DNA of 53,296 bases from positions 203,466-256,761 of the forward strand of contig NW_025064896.1 in NCBI RefSeq assembly GCF_019112545.1. Direction: 5' to 3'. The notes below the pieces were generated by a model that did no database searches, was not told where the DNA came from, and saw only the letters and a list, made by a program, of their open reading frames with translations. The DNA is from Guyanagaster necrorhizus (taxonomy: Eukaryota; Basidiomycota; Agaricomycetes; Agaricales; Physalacriaceae). Both the position numbers and the translations under genes were made by a program. Shown one piece after another: positions 11,346-21,099 of this stretch; position 1 is the stretch's first letter, and every line of letters begins with the position of its first letter.

Positions 11346-11639
11346 ACTACAACTTTCTCTTGAGCTTGAGCTTACTCATCAACTCTCGGCATGATGCCGG
11401 ATTGCCCTTTCTAGAACTTTCCGGCAAAATCCCAACAGAAGTTGAAATTGGTAAGAAGCAAAGGCCATTGGCATGCATGTAACACAGATGCTGATCACCA
11501 ATCATAAGCCAAATTGGCAGCCGCCGCTTTGCATTTTCTCTTCTGATGATGCCCATATGGATCTATGGCATTACATTTCTTCTTCATACTAGTATCCCTC
11601 ATTGTTGCATGTTCCTAAAAATAGCTGTGACGTCAATCA

Positions 11640-12368
11640 CAAGAAGGTATGTCACTGTAGCTTTCTTTTTCTTTTTCTTTTTTGGACTGCGAAAACCCCT
11701 CTGAGCGACCTACCGCAGGATGATATCTGAATACCCATGCGGCGGGAATTCTTCACTGCCTATCATGTCGTGTCGTCGGTGGCGGCTGTTCGATGATGTT
11801 AAGCTTCTCAAAGCTGAGATTCATCGATCCTGTTTGTTTCTGATGACGAAAATCATGTCCAGCATCCTTGTATACGAATCTCTGGCTGGCTACGTTAATG
11901 CGCTAGCTCTCGAGTCTCTTATGCATGGTAAGCCCTACTTCTGAGAGTCACACGGGCCGATTAATTAAATGCTTCACCAGGTATATTCATCCTGTCGCTT
12001 CTCACGACCTTCTTCTGCAATTTCCTCATAATATACCGTATTGACTACAGTGACGGCGACCTCAACATCGTCGACATGCTGGTTAAATCTTCATGCCCTA
12101 TTTGGTGTCGATGGTTGTGTTCATCGTCTTCATCGCGAGGGACGATCTGGGGAATGTGTATGCCCAGGCCAATATGAAATCTATTAGGCTGAGTAACAAT
12201 TAACTATGCACTGAATTATGTTGACGGCGTATGTAGGGCATTGCGACGATCTTGATCGTGGAGAGGGTGGCTTCGAGAGGGGAAGATCTTGACGAGAATC
12301 CTGATGTGGAGAAACGGCATTCTGGGAAGAGGGTGTCCAACGCCATCACCATGAGAGAGCCCTCTTAG
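11640..12368 (+). pseudogene. Decayed fungal multi-TM (7TM-like) membrane-protein gene
   Basis: An acceptor near 11718 leads into an open stretch ending LALESLMHG. A GTAAGC...CACCAG intron (about 11929-11981) joins it to IFILSLLTTFFCNFLIIYRI, which resembles the TM5-loop motif of the agaricomycete seven-TM-like hypothetical proteins. The frame then breaks: the next hydrophobic stretch, MPYLVSMVVFIVFIARDD (about 12092-12145), is in another frame with no clear intron between. A last exon after GTAACA...TATGTAG contains GIATILIVERVA, like the GIAPTLIIVRV segment of that family, and a hydrophilic tail. The N-terminal half is missing. Probably a pseudogene; family placement is from memory of motif style only. 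Confidence 0.4.
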
Positions 12369-12435
12369 AATTTAGTCTTGTTCCTAGGAGCGGAGTGCCT
12401 AGTCGAATGAGTGGTGTCATGGAACTATGATATGC

Positions 12436-12480
12436 GATGGCAACGAGCTTCGTACACATGGTACGAAGCTCGTTGCCATC
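12436..12480. repeat. Perfect 20-bp inverted repeat with 5-nt loop
   Basis: Arms 12436-12455 and 12461-12480 are exact reverse complements, separated by ACATG. The arm starts GATGGCAACG. Transcription through it in either direction would give a 20-bp hairpin. It lies about 70 bp after the stop of the decayed membrane-protein gene. Confidence 0.9.
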
Positions 12481-13156
12481 TTATAAGCTTATAGGGATTG
12501 AAATATTGAAATATTGAAGATCCGATATCAGTCATTCATTCGAGACTTGGGGCTCGCAATTCCTTTACAACCACGGCTCTAGGATTCGGGGTTGGGACGC
12601 GCGTTGCGGCAGTGGTTTTGTCACGTTAATCGGGATTCGGAGGCTGTTAATACCCGAGCTCATCAGCTTTTGTATAGGACGGCAAGCCATAGCCAAGAGA
12701 AGATTATGATGCTGACCAATCTCATCAGATGATGAAGCCCGGACCACCCCTCCAACCTCTTCTGCCATCATTGAAGACGCGTTCCCTTCTCCGCTGCCGA
12801 GCCATCCCACCGAACAACTAGTCTGGTTCCCCAAACATGTAGGGTTTATCAAGAACCTAGTTCAAAGCATTCAAGTTGGAGAATCGGTCCTCTGACTTGC
12901 CTGGCGACAATTCTGGGGCTTCTCCCCCTCTTTTTCGATTGCCGCTTCTCCACACTATATATGGGACGGAAGCGTTCTGTTTCGATTCACGAAACCTCTG
13001 CAGTGTTCGCTGTTAGGATTTAATCATTCATGAAAATCCATTATGGGGGCACGTTTGTCTTAACTTTGTCCCTCTTCGATAGTTTATTCTCGATTCTTGT
13101 TTTTTTGGTCCGTTAAAGACAAGTCGAACCCTATTCTGAGGACCATTTAAATAAGA
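12481..13156. other. No confident gene; possible upstream part of a decayed retroelement
   Basis: A minus frame (12852-12565) and plus-strand open pieces around 12730-12890 show no motif I recognise. The plus-strand pieces lead toward the RNase H frame and may be remnants of the same element. Confidence 0.3.
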
Positions 13157-13744
13157 ATGCGGTCAGTATTGTACCTACCAACATTCGACTCCAAACTTAT
13201 GTTTACTTCAGCTCTCCGCCTCGCGATCGCTAGGCCCAGCTCCGTACGAATGCTTCTGACGAACCAGAAACATTGTCCTGCGACACTCCTCAGTCCACGA
13301 ACCAGCATTTTTGTCGACGCGTCCAGTAGGTGGGGCATCGGGATCTGTATCGACGGGCTTTGGGACGCATGGCGTTATCACCCTAGCTGCTCGTTCACAC
13401 CAGAAGACATAAATTGGCTTGAATGCCTCGCAGTGGAACTAGGGCTGCAGACGATCCAAGCGCCAGGCATACAGATGACGATGTTCACTGACAACACTGG
13501 GGTGATTGGCGCGTTTTATAAAAAGAAGAATCGAAATCCGTTGATCGACTCGTCGGTCAAGCGTATACATTCACTGCTGGAGGCCAAAAAGATGATAGTG
13601 GAATTGGTTTATGTACCAACGAAGAATAATCCGGCGGATGTTTATTCGAGGGGACGGTTCGGTCTTCCGGAGGAGAGGATCCTACGGCCTTTGAGTCTTC
13701 CGAGAGAGTTGAGCTCTGTTGTATCGAGGGCGGTGTTTTGGTGA
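13157..13744 (+). pseudogene. Lone retroelement RNase H domain (DIRS-like/YR type)
   Basis: A 195-residue frame whose middle is an RNase H fold. The four acidic residues are visible: D54 in IFVDASSRWG, E89 in WLECLAVE, D112 in MFTDNTGVIGAF and D161 in NNPADVYSRGRF. The VDAS-WGIG and N-PAD-SRG style is that of the RNase H in basidiomycete DIRS-like elements, where it follows a reverse transcriptase. No reverse transcriptase motif (YxDD) precedes it and no tyrosine recombinase follows, so it is a fragment. The catalytic acids are all kept and the frame is open, so a domesticated RNase H cannot be excluded. ATG 13157 is the first in frame but may not be a real start. Confidence 0.6.
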
Positions 13745-14531
13745 GTCCTTCTGTTTCAATGAATTAGCTTCGAGATAACGTACTCATTAATTGTCCAGAT
13801 GTCAAGAACATTGGATTTGCATTGCAGTGAAAAGCATGCAACTTTAATTGCCTCTGAATAGTGTTGTACAGGCTTCGTAGCGCCTTCTTGGCTGATGATA
13901 GGTATATAGCAGAGTCTACGGTCGCAAAGTTCTTTAGTATTTATTTTGTACTGATCTTGATGTAAATCTGTATCCGTCCAGGCGTCTTAGGGCTTCGCGC
14001 CGTCACTGTATGGTGCTGTACGGGTGCTGTCAGACGGTTCAGTCTCTTTTGGACCATGTGGGTCTATACAGGTACCTGAAAACAGACAAATTTGGGAGTT
14101 TTTCGACCAACGTGGATACAAAACAACGAAAGCTGACCATTTCTGCTATACTGGGCCCTGATTTCTGCTCTTATGGGTAACTATCGGTACATATACAATA
14201 ATGATCGCCCATCGCCGTCACCGTACCATCAACGCCAAATTTTCTGACGGGTCACGGCCGTCCCCTATATGGCCATACACTGTATACGGTACGGCTCGAA
14301 GCCCTAAGGTCCCGGCCACCAGGGAAATAGGTGCAGTCATCAAAACAAACTGAGCTAGCCACAACAGAACACTGCTACTGCAGCTTCTTATTTGAATTTG
14401 AATACACCACTCGCAAGCAGGCATGGATGTTGCAATAAATCGTGGTGAATAAGGTGGAGGAACCCCTGCCCAGGAGGGCATCGATCACTAATTACTATCG
14501 ACCATCATGGATTGTTCTCCGGTTGTATATT
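13745..14531. other. No gene seen
   Basis: A donor-like GTGAGT follows the RNase H stop, but I found no matching downstream exon. Nothing else recognisable. Confidence 0.4.
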
Positions 14532-14615
14532 GTTCTGGTTGTATATTGGTGAGTGTACGCGCCTGTCATGAACGGACATCCGCGCGAAAGCTGGGTTCGA
14601 CTCCCAGCCAGCGAG
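14532..14615 (+). tRNA. tRNA-Asp(GUC)-like sequence with a 12-nt intron, possibly a pseudogene or SINE head
   Basis: It can be folded as a tRNA: D arm around GTATATTGGTGAGTGTAC, anticodon stem CGCGC/GCGCG, loop CTGTCA with anticodon GTC, then a 12-nt insertion at the usual 37/38 intron site, and a perfect T arm CTGGG-TTCGACT-CCCAG. Without the insert the length is about 72 nt. The acceptor stem, however, pairs poorly (GTTCTGG against CCAGCGA: four pairs, one wobble, two mismatches). The first about 17 bases are also partly repeated just upstream. A CpG-decayed relative lies at 37388. So it is a pseudogene or repeat head more likely than a working tRNA. Confidence 0.5.
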
Positions 14616-15479
14616 TCAGCGTCAATAAATGTCTCGTTAATTTTTTGTTGTCTGGAATGATGCAAATTTTAATATTCACTGCACAGTGTAGGGTTGCTCA
14701 CGGAACCTCAAGGGGCGGGTAAGTTACAGTTTCATGCCGACCCCTGCTCGAAGGGGGAATGTTGATACGATAATTTACAACTATCACGTGCAGGATTGCA
14801 TGACTGGCGCGCGGTTGTGGCAGATTTTTTCGAGACCTTTTGTCTTCGTGTTTTTATACATCTCGTCGGTATATATGATACAAAGGCCAAAAACACTAGT
14901 ATCACATGTCTCGAAATCTACTGACACGTTGGCGTACATATGTAAGTTTGAGACGCGTCTGTGGCGTGAGAATCGTAACAATGTCTTTCCATCCAGGGCA
15001 AGCTCGATAATATCAATCAGGCGGACAAGTTCCGCGCATCAAGCGATATCATAAACTAAATGCTTTATGCGTGAGAATGCGACACGTACTGGATAAATTG
15101 GCGACATGAAACGAGACTTCTTGGTATGTTCTATTTCTCCATCTATCCTTTATTCCCATCTCTGCCGGACGTAGTTTAGGTACAACAGAAGACAGTGAGG
15201 CCATGCCCGCATTAAAACCCCACCACTGACATCATTTCCCGCCGGGGGACGACGAATAGTACGACATAAGCATCAACTTTGATTCATCAAAAACTGGGGG
15301 ACGGTGACCTGCCTTCGAGGCTCGTATGCATCCAGATCCCCCAGTCGTGTTCGATGGCATCCATTACGTTCTTTGGGACCGCGAAGTGGCCTTCCGAGTA
15401 CCCACGGTCCGTTATTGACCACCTCCAACAAGCGATTGCGTCTTCCCGGCCCGAAGAGTTATACTGCTGATCCGCGCTA
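14616..15479. other. No gene seen
   Basis: No motif-bearing frame on either strand. A T run at about 14641 could end a pol III transcript from the preceding tRNA-like sequence. Confidence 0.4.
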
Positions 15480-16240
15480 ATGGGGGAGGCCGATCAAGAC
15501 TTTTGGTGTAAGCGCTGGTACTGGCCTTGACGACGATGCATGGTATTGTCCCAATGCATTTTTCCTGTCTGGACGCTAGGAGCACGGTAGTAATTTCGCT
15601 GTACGTGCTGTGTTTTATCATTTATGGCCCCTTTAGGTTGGCTCGGGATATTTGGAAAGGTGGCATGTCAATATGCAGCTCATCACATCAAAGGCTTACA
15701 TATATTTATCGATAATGAGTCCGAGGAGTACGCGCGAGGTATGCTTCTTGATTTTTTTTGTCGACACTATTTGCTGATGCGCGCCAGCGCGAGAGGCCTA
15801 TCCGAAGCGTGAGAAGTGAGCTCTTCGCGCCGAGCTCATTTTCAGTGTGGGCATACCTACCATTCCTTGTACTGTGCGGATATCCGTAAGGTGCGTCGTT
15901 CATTTTGGATTCTCGCCGAAATCTGACTGAGACATGTGAAGGCTAATATACTGACCTTGTTGTGGAAACGCAGGTTCCCGGGAGTTCTGTACTGGGTCTA
16001 TCCGATGACTCGCGCCTGGATATCATAATCAGGCGCAAGCACACCAACGCAAGAAACGTGCATGCCTTTCGGTGTGGGATTAGCCCAGTAACGTTTCGCT
16101 TTACCTCTTCCTTTTTGCTCATCTTAGCGTAAGGTATTCATGATACTGGGATTATACGTGAGGTGCTGATGAATGGAAGGCTAAACTTGTGGCAGGGAAG
16201 AGTGTTTGGTCATGAGGTATGATAGGTTGGGTGCGAGGGA
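15480..16240 (+). pseudogene. TKL-type protein kinase relic, copy 1
   Basis: Aligned base by base with the relic at 29.58-30.71 kb. Recognisable pieces: RDIWKGGMS (about 15644-15670, glycine-loop region), then a long damaged middle, the ARNVHAFRCG piece near 16045 (matching ARDIYAFGCA of subdomain IX in copy 2) and HDTGIIREVLMNGR near 16140-16180 (matching the IIHEVL.G segment after the APE region). Frames change repeatedly and the catalytic HGD and DFG motifs are not visible. This is clearly a pseudogene. It stands tail to tail with the cupredoxin at 16420. Confidence 0.55.
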
Positions 16241-16419
16241 AGTGGTGAGGAGTTGGAACAGAGGTAATTTTATTCATTACTAACGCTGAGCTTTTGATCA
16301 ACTTTTTTGTCATAGAAATCCTGGTAATTCACAAAAATTATCCATCGTGAGCTTGGCACAGAATACGACGCAAGATTCGACCGTTATACAACATATATTT
16401 CTTTCGCCATGATATTTCT

Positions 16420-16965
16420 TCAATCATTGACGGCATTGTTAAAGAACTCAGCCTGAGTCATGTCGGCAGTCGGGTTGATGGACATCGTCATTCCCAAGCG
16501 GCAGTGAGCTCCGGCAGCTTGGCTGCAGGAGACGAAGTGAGGTTCGGTGTCGAGGATCGTAGTGGTGAAGGTGCTACCGGGCATGCTGACGGCGTCGATG
16601 CTAAGGAGGAAGAGCATTAGCCAACGAACCGTCGTTGGATGAACGACGCGACACCTACAATCCGCTATCAAACGCGTTCGGTCCTATACCCCCCGTGGGA
16701 GGAGGGCAAGGGTTCGTGAACGTTGTCGTCGTCGCCGAATCTGGCAGTTTGGTGTGAGCAAGCAAGACAACAGGAGGAGGGATATAGATGTACGATTCCT
16801 GGTCAGGAATGTGAAGGTGACGGTGTCCCCGATGACCGGAAAGATCTCGGTTGGGGTGAACGTGAACCCATTATCAAGGCCGACGGAGATGGGGAAGTCC
16901 ACGCCCATGACGAGGGGCGCGGAGATGAGGATGAGAGCAGTAGAGATGATTGAGAGAAGACCCAT
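16420..16965 (-). CDS. Secreted cupredoxin (small blue-copper-like protein), copy 1
   Basis: Three exons on the minus strand: 16965-16794, 16740-16659, 16600-16420, joined by short introns (GTACAT..CCAG and GTAGGT..TTAG). They give 144 residues in frame. Residues 1-21 are a signal peptide (MGLLSIISTALILISAPLVMG). The mature part has GDTVTFTFLTRNHSATTTTF, then the FDSGF turn, and ends with SCSQAAGAHCRLGM. Candidate type 1 copper ligands are the His of RNHS, the Cys of SCSQ, the His of GAHC and the Met of LGM; two further cysteines (PCPPP, HCR) could form a disulfide. The family is common among secreted proteins of wood- and litter-dwelling basidiomycetes; function is not established. A close paralogue lies at 30912. 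Confidence 0.85.
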
Positions 16966-16995
16966 TGTTGTGGGGATTTGAGTTTGGGTTGCTGG

Positions 16996-17003
16996 CTTAA
17001 ATA
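16996..17003 (-). promoter_or_regulatory. TATA-like box of cupredoxin copy 1
   Basis: TATTTAAG on the minus strand, 31 bp upstream of the ATG at 16965. The same motif is found 47 bp upstream of copy 2, so it was kept after the duplication. The distance implies a very short 5' leader. Confidence 0.5.
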
Positions 17004-17099
17004 CTGTAGATTCAGAGGGAGCTCTGTGTACCAGCGCAATGGGTTCGAGCCTGGAAAATTAAGCATGCGCTCATTGTCACCAGACGCCAGGGAGTCAGC

Positions 17100-18011
17100 G
17101 TATTTCGCTTGTCGTCGTGAGTAGGAACCCAACAGGCGGGATGGAGTGGCTTTCCGTCAGTGAAGTCGATGCATCCGAAAGGTAAGCAGGCTCCCACATA
17201 TTTTAGGGTTCCTGGGCTGAGGTCCCCGGTTGTGGGAGTCAACTTGGAAAAATGCCTCATATACCGAGCTTCGTGTTCACGTGTGTGATTTGATCTCTCT
17301 TAGTCAGAAAACTGCGCTTATTGTGCGCTTTTGTTGATGGCTGATCTTGAGGCTTCAGGCTGGCGACAGGGAGCTGCGAGACCTCAGCGTCAAATGGTGG
17401 TCCCGAGACTTGATAATGGACATTCTAAGTTGTATGACTGAGTAACTGCCAATTTCCTGACGGGGAAACAGACTTGGAATTGTGGATTCCGAAACACTGA
17501 TGTCGTATCCGCCACAACTTGGCCCCAGCGTCTCGCGAGGAGCTCAGCAGTCTTGTCTTCTGGTGAGAAATTTCACATCTATATTCGAATTAATATCAAG
17601 GCCCTGAGCTACGGGTCCTTCGAGACGATTTCCACCAGCTAGTGAGAAACTCACATAACCTGGCACCTCGGGATGCAAGGAACCGATATACTTACGTAGC
17701 AGATACTTGAGGACACGGGAGTATGCATTAGGTGACGTGAATAGAAAGGATCGTGTCCGTTCAGCAAGCATGAATCGCTTCCACCATGCGATAAAAATGT
17801 AGGACTCAGTTGGGAGGACTATGAAGGGACTATAAGGAAGGGAGAGAAGAACAGCCTGTAGCATACGACTCACTGAGTTGGTACGAAGCCGGCCAGCAGT
17901 AGGTATACAGCAAATATTGGGCCGGTCCTTTGAGAACACGGTACTCAGGGCGCGTCGTCGATTTTGGTGCCGGGACGGTCTTTGAAACAACGGTTGGAGG
18001 AGAAAAGGCAC
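17100..18011 (-). repeat. Upstream flank of cupredoxin copy 1, duplicated at about 31.6-32.4 kb, with a possible minus-strand ORF
   Basis: The stretch is alike in both duplicate copies (for example GGTGAGAAA.TTCACA at about 17560 and 32008). A minus frame at 18011-17544 contains NAYSRVLKYLLRKYIGSLHP, and copy 2 (32209-31868) has NAFSRVLKYLRHDYMCLSHP in the same place. That protein-level likeness could mean a small gene or simply shared ancestry of noncoding DNA. The C-terminal parts diverge by frameshift. I do not recognise a family. Confidence 0.45.
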
Positions 18012-18072
18012 TTACGAGGGAAGAAAACGACGAGTCGAAAGCGAGCCATCCGGCCTGAGAATTATAGCCCAA

Positions 18073-19350
18073 TTACTATTGAGAAATTCGAATGAACAGT
18101 ACTGGTTGCCCACCATGAATGTTCCGGCCTAAACTTAATCAGCTTCAAATTCATCTGCGGCCAGTTCACAAAATTGTACTGGGATTAATATTATGATGAC
18201 TAGAAAATCAGAAAGTGTGATGTACGCAGTTCAACGAAGACCAACCGAACAGTGACCTGGATCCGCTGCCATCTCTTGCTGCCAATCGGAAAGACTATGC
18301 AACTTGAACTGCCTCAGCCCATGTGAGTAGCCACAGTATCCGACCCCATATTCATTGCAGCTTCCGGTTACCGTGAAATGTCGAGGCCTTGGTATCTCTA
18401 ATGGGACCCGGCTAAAAATCAAAACAATGACAGTCAGCCACCAGTGTCCGAGTCCGTCTGACGGAAACGGCAGTCACACGCACCACGTGATCTAACGCCG
18501 GCCGGCCATTGTCATGATGCTCAGTCATCCGATTCTCTCTGGCTTCTCGCCATCAGGCCATCCCTGAAGCTCGTTGGTTCCCATCTTCGTCGAGATCACC
18601 TTTACAGACGGATCTTCTCCGGCGCATCCCCCATACCGGTGCGATATCTGCTACTATCCAAAGAGTTATCCTTCATTATCCCTAGTACTAGGATAAGTCA
18701 TCATTGCCAATTGGCTTCCTATTAGCTTACTATGGGTATACATGTCATAGTCTTAGTTCACTCCTCAGAACCTCTGGTAGACGCGTGTGCCGAACATTTA
18801 TAGCGATGGCAACCTGCTCTGGCTACTGGGTCCATCAAATGAAAATTTCAGCGGGGAACGGTTTCTTTTTATCTTCTGGCTTCTCTTCTCTCTTCACTCT
18901 CCACTTACCATTTGCAGCGCCTCTCTTGACTTGATCGTCCCTATTTGCTGTGGTATGCCATTATAATCTCTGTTGTCCGTCAAGGCCGAGTCGCAGTGTC
19001 ATCTTTGAGGGACATCAAACCATTCAAAAGCCAATTTAGATACCATGATATGGAAAATTCGTGGCGCATGATGCATATCAGAATGTCACGTAAGAAACGT
19101 CCACAGAAATGGTGACTGGCTGAAACTGGGAATGTCATAGCTCTGACTTTTTTTTTTTTGAAAAGTTCACGGTAAAATTGGATCATATATAGGTATGAGG
19201 GAATACGCCTAAGGCACGTAAGACTGTCATTAAACATTAAGCTAGGTTACTAACGAAAACAATGCGGTATCCAAACAAGAAAGTACAATAGCATAGATCG
19301 AGAGAATTAGAATCAGCGTCATCGCAAGAACGGTGTAATTTCGGCACAGT
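18073..19350. other. No gene seen
   Basis: Only short frames without motifs. It probably contains the 3' flank of the inositol oxygenase gene. Confidence 0.5.
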
Positions 19351-20688
19351 TCACCATTCCAAAACCGGAGGAAAGAACTTTTCAATCAAGCCTTTATAGT
19401 ACGGCTTGAGCTTTTCGACGTCAATGACTTCGTTGCTTTTGCTGTACAGATCATACGGATTGAATGCTCGGACGGCGACGAGCAGGTTTTCGTCTTCTTC
19501 ATTGGTGAGGTGCGTGTAGGCATTTTCGCGATGCCATCTGCACATACGAGGTTAGAATGATTGCTAGCGTCGAGACAAATGCCAGACTCACGGGTAGAAG
19601 CTGTGATACCGGATCATGGCAAGACCTTCCTTCGGGAGGGATGACTGGTTTTTGAGAACGTTGTATAGGTACTGAACAAGTGGCCAATCAATCAATCAAT
19701 TCCTGGTCTAACCAAGAAGAAAAAACGAACCTCATCATGTCCCCATGATAGCATGACATTTTCCAATCCGCAGTGAGGCTCGTAGACGCCGTATTCTGTT
19801 GAATAAACGGGGTCCGTCGAGTCCGGGTTGTTGGCAAAAGTATCCGGATAAATGATCTTATCAGAGAACCGGCACCCCACGACAAACGTATCCTATGAAC
19901 GAAGACATGATGTCAGTCCCCAAGGTACCACTAGTCCAAATTAAACCTTACGTACCCCGACAACATCCCACTGTCCCCTAAAACAGCATTCCGGTATGTT
20001 AATTAACACGGATCATGACAAAAGACGGCACTGACTCGGAACCAAAAAGAAAAAGCAGTTTCCCGAGATCGTGCACCAGCCCAGTCACTTGCATCCACTC
20101 GGGCTTTCCGTCCCGCCGAATGGACTCGGCTGTTTGAAGGAGGTGTGTTATTTGCGAAAGTTCGGTCTAGTGGGCTATGAGCTGGAAGGGTTGAATGGAA
20201 TACGGAAAGGGCCTACATCAGGGTCCGATTCATCGACGAGCGTGTCAAGCATCTCGATAGCCTCCCAGACGCCTGCATGGGCGCGCATCAGTATCATGAA
20301 CGAAAAGGGACTCCACCAAGCATACCCATTCTCGCCCGGACGTTCTTGCGGAAGGTAGCGCGCACCTGGATGTTAAATTCCATAGTCTGTTTTTCTGCAA
20401 GGGCGTGAGATCTGAGGGGAGGACGAGAAGGAGAGGGAAGACCGACCGTGTTGCTCCTTGTAGAACGTCTTGACTCGATCACACGCGTCCTCGTATTGGC
20501 GGAATCGCGTCTTGTCCATGTTTTCGTCAAACTCGGACTTGTTGTCCCAGACAGCAGGAGCCTTGCCCTTAAGGATGTTAACTACAAGGGGCAACGGTCG
20601 TCAGCGCGGCACTCTAGACGACGAGTTTTAAGTTACCTGCATCGACAGCGTCGGAGACCTCTTCAAATTCGCTAGAGATGGTGCGCAT
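19351..20688 (-). CDS. MIOX: Inositol oxygenase (myo-inositol to D-glucuronate), nine exons
   Basis: Nine minus-strand exons join in frame to 297 residues: 20688-20637, 20581-20447, 20394-20326, 20272-20217, 20166-20036, 19977-19956, 19892-19731, 19671-19592, 19537-19351. The enzyme is a cytosolic non-haem diiron oxygenase (EC 1.13.99.1) that opens the myo-inositol ring with O2. All six iron ligands known from the mouse enzyme have a match here: H112 (ITHLLQTAE), H136-D137 (GLVHDLGK), H207 (SWGHDEY), H232 ([11 protein letters not shown]) and D265 (FNPYDLYS). The N-terminal [18 protein letters not shown] and [19 protein letters not shown] stretches are also typical. Length is normal for the family (about 285-310). 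The introns are 50-63 bp. Intact and probably functional. Confidence 0.95.
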
Positions 20689-20755
20689 TGTTGTCTAGGT
20701 GAGAGTGAGGAAGAGGACTGGGGGGGATGGAGTTTAGGGCGTAGCATTGGAGGTG

Positions 20756-20763
20756 CTTAAATA
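20756..20763 (-). promoter_or_regulatory. TATA-like box of the inositol oxygenase gene
   Basis: TATTTAAG on the minus strand, 68 bp before the ATG at 20688, a normal place for a fungal TATA element. Confidence 0.45.
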
Positions 20764-20772
20764 CCGATGTCC

Positions 20773-21090
20773 TCAGGCTGAGTCAAGGTCCGTATTCGAG
20801 CAGAGATCGGAAGCAAACACACGTGGAGAGATGTGTTGTCCGGACATGCCCGCAGTCAATCTTTTCATGACTCGAAAAGTATACAGTCCATGTCCACCTT
20901 GCTTCTCGAAGTCGACCCTAACCCACATTTCGGAAGAACTTCTGCCAATGAGATAACGAGTTTCTTTGCAATCAATCAACAACCAGCGCGTGCCTTCAAT
21001 GTCATATGGAGAGGCAACTTCTTTTCGGCGGCCACGATGTGATAGACTCATCCCTGGGAGCCTAATTCGGATATCTGTTGGGAACGACAA
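20773..21090 (-). CDS. Small unknown ORF upstream of MIOX
   Basis: A 105-codon minus frame ending just before the inositol oxygenase promoter. Its composition is protein-like (KETRYLIGRSSSEMWVRVDF), but I know no family and see no exon partner. An acceptor-like ACAG lies just upstream. Could be the last exon of an unrecognised gene or chance. Confidence 0.25.
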   Translation of the reverse strand: MSFPTDIRIRLPGMSLSHRGRRKEVASPYDIEGTRWLLIDCKETRYLIGRSSSEMWVRVDFEKQGGHGLYTFRVMKRLTAGMSGQHISPRVFASDLCSNTDLDSA

Positions 21091-21099
21091 GTTATATTA

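Noticed and set aside
12436..12480. The hairpin as a bacterial-type terminator
   Set aside because: The organism is a eukaryote and no T run follows.
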